Below, one piece after another: positions 28,898-34,564 of a stretch of 34,564 nt of DNA. The notes under the pieces were generated by a model. That model was given only the letters and a program-made list of their open reading frames with translations. It made no database searches and was not told the DNA's origin. A program made the translations under genes and the position numbers. The stretch is from Burkholderiaceae bacterium (GTDB lineage: Bacteria > Pseudomonadota > Gammaproteobacteria > Burkholderiales > Burkholderiaceae_F), in contig JANWXE010000100.1 in the NCBI GenBank assembly GCA_025055385.1, forward strand, positions 1 through 34,564, in the 5' to 3' direction. Every line of letters begins with the position of its first letter. Position 1 is the first letter of the stretch.

Positions 28898-29287
28898 ATG
28901 GACGGTCCGTTGTTGGAAGCCGAAGCCGGCGCGGCACGTGAGTGCGCGGCCATTGCCGCCGACCTTGAGCGCCTGAAGGCGATGATCAATGAAGCCGGCG
29001 ACAAGCTGGCGGCCAGCTTCGCCACGCTAGGCGCGGCGGTCAACGCGCTGGCGCCCGACAATGGCGAGCGGCAAAAGCTGGCGGCGGCGGTGACAAGCGC
29101 TGTCACCGCGCTGCAGTTTCAGGATATGGCCACCCAACTGACCAGCCACGCGCAGCAGCGTTTAGGTGCGCTGCGCGAGTGGTTGCGCATGATCGCACCA
29201 GCGACGGATCCGCTTGCCGCGGACACGCGCATGCAACCGGTCAAGCAGACGGGACTGGGCGCCGGATCGATCGATTTGTTTGTCTGA
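28898..29287 (+). CDS. Short CheZ-like putative chemotaxis protein
   Basis: 129 aa, predicted helical hairpin; 'TALQFQDMATQLTSHAQQRL' resembles the CheZ 'FQDLTGQ' active-site helix (D76/Q80 here); directly upstream of cheY. Confidence 0.6.
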   Translation: MDGPLLEAEAGAARECAAIAADLERLKAMINEAGDKLAASFATLGAAVNALAPDNGERQKLAAAVTSAVTALQFQDMATQLTSHAQQRLGALREWLRMIAPATDPLAADTRMQPVKQTGLGAGSIDLFV

Positions 29288-29309
29288 AGCTTGCAAAGGA
29301 GAACGACCG

Positions 29310-29672
29310 ATGGCTTCGATCCTCGCGGTGGACGATTCCGCTTCGATGCGTCAGATGGTGTCGTTCACGCTGAAGAGCGCCGGTTATCAGGTCATCGAGG
29401 CGGCCGACGGTGTCGAGGCGCTTGAGAAAGCAGAAAAGCATGCGGTCGATCTCGTGCTGACCGATCAGAACATGCCGCGCATGGATGGCATCACGCTGGT
29501 GAAGAACCTGCGCGTGAAGGAAGCCTACGCGCGCGTGCCGATACTGATTCTTACCACCGAATCGAGCGCCGAGATGAAAGCTAAGGGCAAGGCCGCCGGC
29601 GCGACCGGTTGGCTAGTCAAACCGTTCGATCCGAACAAGCTGCTGGAAGTGATCAGGAAAGTCATCGGCTAA
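29310..29672 (+). CDS. cheY: Chemotaxis response regulator CheY
   Basis: Stand-alone receiver 'MASILAVDDSASMRQMVSFTLKSAGY...LVLTDQNMPRMDG...LILTTESS...GWLVKPFDPNKLLEVI'; AAGGAG Shine-Dalgarno upstream. Confidence 0.95.
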   Translation: MASILAVDDSASMRQMVSFTLKSAGYQVIEAADGVEALEKAEKHAVDLVLTDQNMPRMDGITLVKNLRVKEAYARVPILILTTESSAEMKAKGKAAGATGWLVKPFDPNKLLEVIRKVIG

Positions 29673-29714
29673 CAGAGACGCGGCACAGCCGCGCGCACAA
29701 ACACGGAAACGGAC

Positions 29715-31679
29715 ATGAGTCACATGGCAGGCGCAGGCACGGCTTCTGGGGGCTTCGATCTGAGCCAGTTTCATAGCGTTTTTTTCGAGGAAGCGGGCGA
29801 AAATCTGGCCAATATGGAGGCACTGCTGCTGGCGCTCGATCCTGCCCAGGCCAGTGCGGATGATCTAAACGCAATTTTTCGCGTCGCCCACTCGATTAAG
29901 GGGGGGGCGGCGACGTTCGGCTTCGCCGACGTTGCCGAGCTCACCCACGAGCTAGAGACACTCTTGGATCGGCTGCGCCGCAATGAGCTGAAAATGCGGC
30001 ACGAAATTGTCGATGCCCTGCTGGCCGCCGCCGATACCCTGAAGGCCCAGCTGGCATGCCATCAGGGCGTTGCAAGCGACGCGCCCGATGCGAGCGCCTT
30101 GATTGCCACCATTAAGCGCCTGGCTGCCGGCGAGCGCGCAGACACGGGCGGCTGCCGTCTGCTGCGCGTGCGGGTGGGTCCACTTACCAATTTAGCCGCT
30201 GCTGACGGGCTGGCTGAGCTGTTTCGCGATATCCCGAATCTGGGCACGCTTGAGCCGCTGGAGGACGATGGCACGAGTGCGGAGGGCTATCGGACGTTCC
30301 GGGTTAGCACCAACGCAAGCGACGATGAACTGATCGAACTGTTTTCGTTTCACGTCGGGCGCGAACAGATCGAGATCACGCCGCTGGACACGACAGCGCC
30401 GACGGAGGGCGACGGATTTGGCTTTTTCGTTGACCCAGCCACGCTGCCGGCGGCGCGCCAGCAAAGCCAGGCGCCGGCGGCGAAGCCAGAACGCGAGAAA
30501 ACCGCGCTACCGCAAATGGAATCGACGACACTGCGGGTGGCGGTAGACAAGGTCGATCAGCTGATCAATCTCGTGGGTGAGCTGGTCATTACGCAAGCCA
30601 TGTTGACGCAGCAGGCCAAGAGCCTGGATCCGGTGCAGTTTCAGGGACTGCTGGCGGGCATTGCTGACTTGGAGCGCAACACGCGCCATCTGCAAGAAGC
30701 GGTGCTGTCGATCCGGATGATTCCGATGGCCTTTGTCTTCTCGCGCTTTCCGCGCATGTTGCGCGATCTGGCAGCCAAGCTGGGCAAGCAGATCGAGCTG
30801 CGCACAATCGGCGAGGCCACCGAACTGGACAAAGGTTTGATCGAGAAAATTGTCGATCCGCTGACACATCTGGTGCGCAACAGCGCTGACCATGGCATCG
30901 AAACGCCGGCTGAACGTCTAAAGGTGGGCAAACCCGCCTACGGCACGATCACGCTGTCGGCTGCACATGAGGGCGGCTCGATCCTCATTGAGGTGCGTGA
31001 CGATGGCGCCGGCCTGCGGCGCGACAAGATCCTGGCCAAGGCACGCGAACGCGGATTGCCGGTGCGCGACGATATGACCGACGCCGAGGTATGGGCGCTG
31101 ATCTGGGAGCCGGGGTTCTCCACCGCCGATCAGGTAAGCGACGTCTCCGGCCGCGGAGTTGGTATGGATGTCGTGCGGCGGAACATTGCTGCGCTGGGCG
31201 GCTCGGTGGAGATCGATTCGGCACCGGGATGGGGCACGCGGGTGTTGGTGCGGCTGCCGCTGACGTTAGCCATCATGGATGGCATGTCGGTGCTCGTCGG
31301 CAACGAAACGTACATCCTGCCGTTGGCTGCCGTGGTTGAGTCGTTCCAGATGGATCGGCGCCTCGTGCAGACCGTTGCCGGCAATGCGCGCGTGGTGCAA
31401 GTGCGCGGCGACTACCTGCCGGTCGTGGCCCTAGATGAGGTTTTGCAGGTGCCGCGCAATGAGCCGCGCCGCGATGGCATTCTAGTTGTAGTGGAAGCAG
31501 AGGGGGCACGCTGCGCGTTGTTGCTTGATGAGCTGCTCGGGCAGCAGCAAGTGGTGGTCAAGAACCTGGAGACCAACTACAAACGCGTGCCCGGCATTTC
31601 GGGGGCGACAATCCTCGGCGATGGCCGAGTGGCGCTGATCATCGACGTGGCGGCGCTGGTGAAGCGCTCACGGCACTGA
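29715..31679 (+). CDS. cheA: Chemotaxis histidine kinase CheA
   Basis: P1 'IFRVAHSIKGGAATFGF'; 'LVRNSADHGIETPAERLKVGKP'; 'SDVSGRGVGMDVVRRNIAALGGSVEIDSAPGWGT'; CheW-like P5. Confidence 0.97.
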   Translation: MSHMAGAGTASGGFDLSQFHSVFFEEAGENLANMEALLLALDPAQASADDLNAIFRVAHSIKGGAATFGFADVAELTHELETLLDRLRRNELKMRHEIVDALLAAADTLKAQLACHQGVASDAPDASALIATIKRLAAGERADTGGCRLLRVRVGPLTNLAAADGLAELFRDIPNLGTLEPLEDDGTSAEGYRTFRVSTNASDDELIELFSFHVGREQIEITPLDTTAPTEGDGFGFFVDPATLPAARQQSQAPAAKPEREKTALPQMESTTLRVAVDKVDQLINLVGELVITQAMLTQQAKSLDPVQFQGLLAGIADLERNTRHLQEAVLSIRMIPMAFVFSRFPRMLRDLAAKLGKQIELRTIGEATELDKGLIEKIVDPLTHLVRNSADHGIETPAERLKVGKPAYGTITLSAAHEGGSILIEVRDDGAGLRRDKILAKARERGLPVRDDMTDAEVWALIWEPGFSTADQVSDVSGRGVGMDVVRRNIAALGGSVEIDSAPGWGTRVLVRLPLTLAIMDGMSVLVGNETYILPLAAVVESFQMDRRLVQTVAGNARVVQVRGDYLPVVALDEVLQVPRNEPRRDGILVVVEAEGARCALLLDELLGQQQVVVKNLETNYKRVPGISGATILGDGRVALIIDVAALVKRSRH

Positions 31680-31681
31680 GC

Positions 31682-32566
31682 ATGGGTGCGCGTGAGTTTG
31701 CGCCCGAGGCGCTGGCAGCGCTTGCTGAGCCAGTACGCGATTTTGTGTTCACGGCAGCGGACTTCGAGCGCGTGCGGCGGCTGATCTATGCCTGGGCTGG
31801 GATCAGCCTAAACGACAGCAAGCAGAACATGGTGTACAGCCGGCTGGCGCGGCGCCTGCGCGCCACCGGAATCGATTCATTCCGTACCTATCTAGACCGG
31901 CTGGAGAGCGATCGGGCATTCGCCGCGAGCGAGCGGCAGAACTTTGTCAACGCGCTGACGACGAATCTGACAGCATTTTTCCGCGAGGCCCATCATTTTC
32001 CGGTGCTGGCCGAGTTCTTACGCCAGCATGCCAGCGCCGGTGAACTGCGTCTTTGGAGCGCCGCCGCCTCCACCGGCGAGGAGCCGTATTCAATTGCGAT
32101 GACGGCACTGGAGACACTCGGCCCGAATCCTCCAGTGCGCATCTTGGCCACCGACATCGACACGCAAGTACTGGCTCAGGCCGAGCGGGGCATCTACCGG
32201 CTGGAGGCCCTTGGCCCCTGCGGCGAAACACGCCGGCGGCGCTTCTTTTTGCGTGGCGTCGGCGTCAATCAGGGGTTGGCGCGCGTGCGGCCGGAGGTGC
32301 GCCGGCTGGTGTCGTTCGCGCACCTGAACCTGCTGGCAGAAGACTGGTCGGCGCTGACAGCATTCGCGCGCCAGGTGGACGTCGTCTTCTGCCGCAACGT
32401 GATGATCTATTTCGATAAGGACACGCAGCGGCGCATCTTGCAGCGCCTTGCCGGCGTGCTGCGCGGAGGCGGCTTGCTGTTCGTTGGTCACTCCGAGAAC
32501 TTGTCTGACTGCCGGGCACTGTTCGTGGCGCGCGGCAACACCGTATACGAGCGGGTGGCAGCATGA
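31682..32566 (+). CDS. cheR: Chemotaxis protein methyltransferase CheR
   Basis: 'NFVNALTTNLTAFFREAHHFPVLAEFLRQH', 'LRLWSAAASTGEEPYSIAM', 'VDVVFCRNVMIYFDKDTQRRILQRL'. Confidence 0.97.
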   Translation: MGAREFAPEALAALAEPVRDFVFTAADFERVRRLIYAWAGISLNDSKQNMVYSRLARRLRATGIDSFRTYLDRLESDRAFAASERQNFVNALTTNLTAFFREAHHFPVLAEFLRQHASAGELRLWSAAASTGEEPYSIAMTALETLGPNPPVRILATDIDTQVLAQAERGIYRLEALGPCGETRRRRFFLRGVGVNQGLARVRPEVRRLVSFAHLNLLAEDWSALTAFARQVDVVFCRNVMIYFDKDTQRRILQRLAGVLRGGGLLFVGHSENLSDCRALFVARGNTVYERVAA

Positions 32567-33192
32567 CGACACCGACGGTAGCCGTGCGGCCGCGCCCCAG
32601 CGGCGTCCCCGGTGAGGCGCACACCTTTTATTACGAGCGCGAGTTTGGCCGCCATGCGGTGAAGGTCCTGCCCGGTGAGTTCTTCGTGGCGGCCGAAGAC
32701 ATTGTCCTGTCCACTGTCCTCGGTTCCTGTGTGTCTGCATGCATCTGGGACAGACGGCGCCGCATTGGCGGCATGAACCATTTCATGCTGCCTGGGGCTG
32801 ACTCCAGTGACGATCCAATCGGGCTGGCCGGTCGCTACGGCGCGTTTGCCATGGAGCAGCTGATCAATGAACTGATCAAGCGCGGCGCCAGCAAGGCCGA
32901 TTTCGAGGCCAAAGTGTTCGGCGGCGGCCAAGTGCTACCGAGCATGACCACATTGAATGTCGGCCAACGCAACGCGCAGTTCGTGCTGGAGTTTCTGCGC
33001 TGCGAAGGCATCCGCGTCGTGGCGCAAGACTTGCTCGACGTGCATCCACGGCGGGTGGTTTTTTTTCCCGTCAGCGGCCGCGCGCTGTGCCGCAAACTGG
33101 CGCGCGCCGATGCCGCTCTGGTCACCGCCGAGCAACGGTACAACGCGCAGCTGCGCAGCCGCCCCGTGGCCGGTGACGTCGAGCTGTTCTGA
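32563..33192 (+). CDS. cheD: Chemoreceptor glutamine deamidase CheD
   Basis: '[28 protein letters not shown]' with Cys/His; 'KVFGGGQVL'; ATGA overlap with cheR. Confidence 0.95.
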   Translation: MTTPTVAVRPRPSGVPGEAHTFYYEREFGRHAVKVLPGEFFVAAEDIVLSTVLGSCVSACIWDRRRRIGGMNHFMLPGADSSDDPIGLAGRYGAFAMEQLINELIKRGASKADFEAKVFGGGQVLPSMTTLNVGQRNAQFVLEFLRCEGIRVVAQDLLDVHPRRVVFFPVSGRALCRKLARADAALVTAEQRYNAQLRSRPVAGDVELF

Positions 33193-33206
33193 GGGAGCGC
33201 GAGAAC

Positions 33207-34280
33207 ATGAACAAGACCCGCGTCCTGATTATCGACGACTCGGCGTTAGTGCGCAGCGTGCTCACCGAGATCATCAACCGCGAGCCGGACCTGCAGGTGG
33301 TCGGCGCCGCCCCGGATCCGCTGGTGGCGCGCGAGATGATCCGTGCGTTGACGCCGGATGTGCTGACGCTGGACATCGAGATGCCGCGCATGGACGGGCT
33401 GGATTTCCTGGAGCGACTGATGCGGCTGCGACCGATGCCGGTCGTGATGGTGTCCACGCTGACCGAACGCGGGGCGGAGGCCACGCTGCGCGCGCTCGAG
33501 CTCGGCGCGGTGGATTTCGTCACCAAACCGCGGCTTGGTGTAGCCGACGGCATCGAGCAGATGGCGCGCGAGATCTGCGACAAGATCCGCATCGCGGCGC
33601 GCGCACGCATGTTCCGCCGCGCCGCGGCCCCGCCGCCGGCGCCCGGGCCCGCGGCGAAGCTGTCGGTGCAGCGGCTGCCGCGACTGTCCACCGAGAAGTT
33701 GATCGCTATCGGCGCTTCCACCGGCGGCACGGAAGCCATCCGAGCCGTGCTCGAACATCTGCCGGCCGATGCGCCGGCGGTGCTGATCACGCAGCACATG
33801 CCGCCGGGATTCACGCGCAGTTTTGCCGCCCGCTTGAACAGCCTGTGCCGCATCACCGTCAGCGAGGCGAGCGACGGCGAGCGCGCGCTACCTGGGCATG
33901 CCTACATTGCACCGGGGGACCGCCATCTGCGGCTTGCCCGCAGCGGTTCTAACTACGTGCTCGCGCTCGATGACGGCCCGCCGGTGAACCGGCACCGGCC
34001 ATCGGTGGACGTGCTGTTCCGCTCGGTAGCGCAGCATGCTGGCCCGAATGCCATCGGCGTGATGCTCACCGGCATGGGCAAGGATGGTGCATTGGCCATG
34101 CGTGAGATGAAAGAAGCGGGCAGCTACAACATTGCGCAGGATGAAGCCACTAGCGTCGTCTTCGGCATGCCGCGTGAGGCTATCGCTGTCGGCGCGGTCG
34201 ACGAGGTGCTGCCGTTGCAGCGCATTGGCCCCCGTCTTGTCGAAAAGCTCGCCAGTTTGGGCGCTACCCATCGCGTCTGA
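33207..34280 (+). CDS. cheB: Chemotaxis methylesterase/deamidase CheB
   Basis: Receiver plus '[46 protein letters not shown]' and '[44 protein letters not shown]'. Confidence 0.97.
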   Translation: MNKTRVLIIDDSALVRSVLTEIINREPDLQVVGAAPDPLVAREMIRALTPDVLTLDIEMPRMDGLDFLERLMRLRPMPVVMVSTLTERGAEATLRALELGAVDFVTKPRLGVADGIEQMAREICDKIRIAARARMFRRAAAPPPAPGPAAKLSVQRLPRLSTEKLIAIGASTGGTEAIRAVLEHLPADAPAVLITQHMPPGFTRSFAARLNSLCRITVSEASDGERALPGHAYIAPGDRHLRLARSGSNYVLALDDGPPVNRHRPSVDVLFRSVAQHAGPNAIGVMLTGMGKDGALAMREMKEAGSYNIAQDEATSVVFGMPREAIAVGAVDEVLPLQRIGPRLVEKLASLGATHRV

Positions 34281-34315
34281 ACCCGCGCAGCTGCCGCGGT
34301 GTCTTAAACTTGCCG

Positions 34316-34564
34316 GGGCGAAGTCCGCTGGGCGATCGCCGGCAGCGCAAGGTTGCCGGAGGAACGTCCGGACTCCACAGAGCAGCGTAGCAGGTAACAC
34401 CTGTCCACCGCGAGGTGCGGATTAGAGCAACAGAGACGAGTCGGCGGCGGACGCATGTCCGGCGCCGGGTGAAACGGGCAATCTCTACGCGGAGCAACAC
34501 CAAATAGGCAGCCGACGATCCTGCTCGGGGAGGCTGCGGGTAGGTGGCTTGAGCCGGCGCGCGA
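34316..34564 (+). ncRNA. rnpB: RNase P RNA, bacterial type A (3' part outside window)
   Basis: Core strings 'GGAGGAACGTCCGGACTCCACAGAGCAG', 'GGTAAC', 'AGAGCAACAGAGA', 'GGGTGAAAC', 'CGGAGCAACACCAAATAGG', 'GGGTAGGTGGCTTGAGCC' in the order expected for type-A rnpB. The 5' end is approximate. Confidence 0.9.

Noticed and set aside
34283-34299. CCGCG-CAGCTGC-CGCGG stem as a terminator after cheB
   Set aside because: Only a 5-bp stem and no real T-tract follows; may simply be sequence upstream of rnpB.
1-34564. CRISPR arrays, transposases, integrases, tRNAs, prophage genes
   Set aside because: No direct-repeat array, mobile-element protein or tRNA signature was seen; the region looks like core chromosomal motility DNA.

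Overview
The window is a flagellar and chemotaxis super-locus. Gene content and protein styles suggest a betaproteobacterium; that placement is inference. From left to right: the C-terminus of an MCP; flgN-flgM-flgA on the minus strand, divergent from a full flgBCDEFGHIJKL run; a ~16 kb block of signalling genes; a cheZ-like/cheY/cheA/cheR/cheD/cheB cluster; and the 5' part of a type-A RNase P RNA (rnpB), cut by the window edge. The signalling block holds a nine-PAS HisKA_2 kinase with an ANTAR response regulator, a small membrane/zinc-ribbon protein, a PAS kinase, a HAMP-GAF-PAS-HK-REC-Hpt hybrid kinase, a REC-PAS-GGDEF-EAL protein, a GGEEF cyclase with an intact I-site, a NarL-type regulator and a REC-HisKA_3 kinase. 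I saw no transposon, CRISPR array or tRNA. The items most worth a second look are: (1) the signalling block itself, including a probable RNA-binding ANTAR output; (2) a 129-aa minimal CheZ-like protein that keeps a DxxxQ motif and has a hairpin between its Shine-Dalgarno sequence and start codon; (3) an unlisted 43-codon ORF that nearly fills the flgJ-flgK gap; (4) a sigma-28-like promoter in front of flgM; (5) an rnpB that appears to lack P13/P14; (6) a G8 tract next to the CheA phospho-histidine codon.
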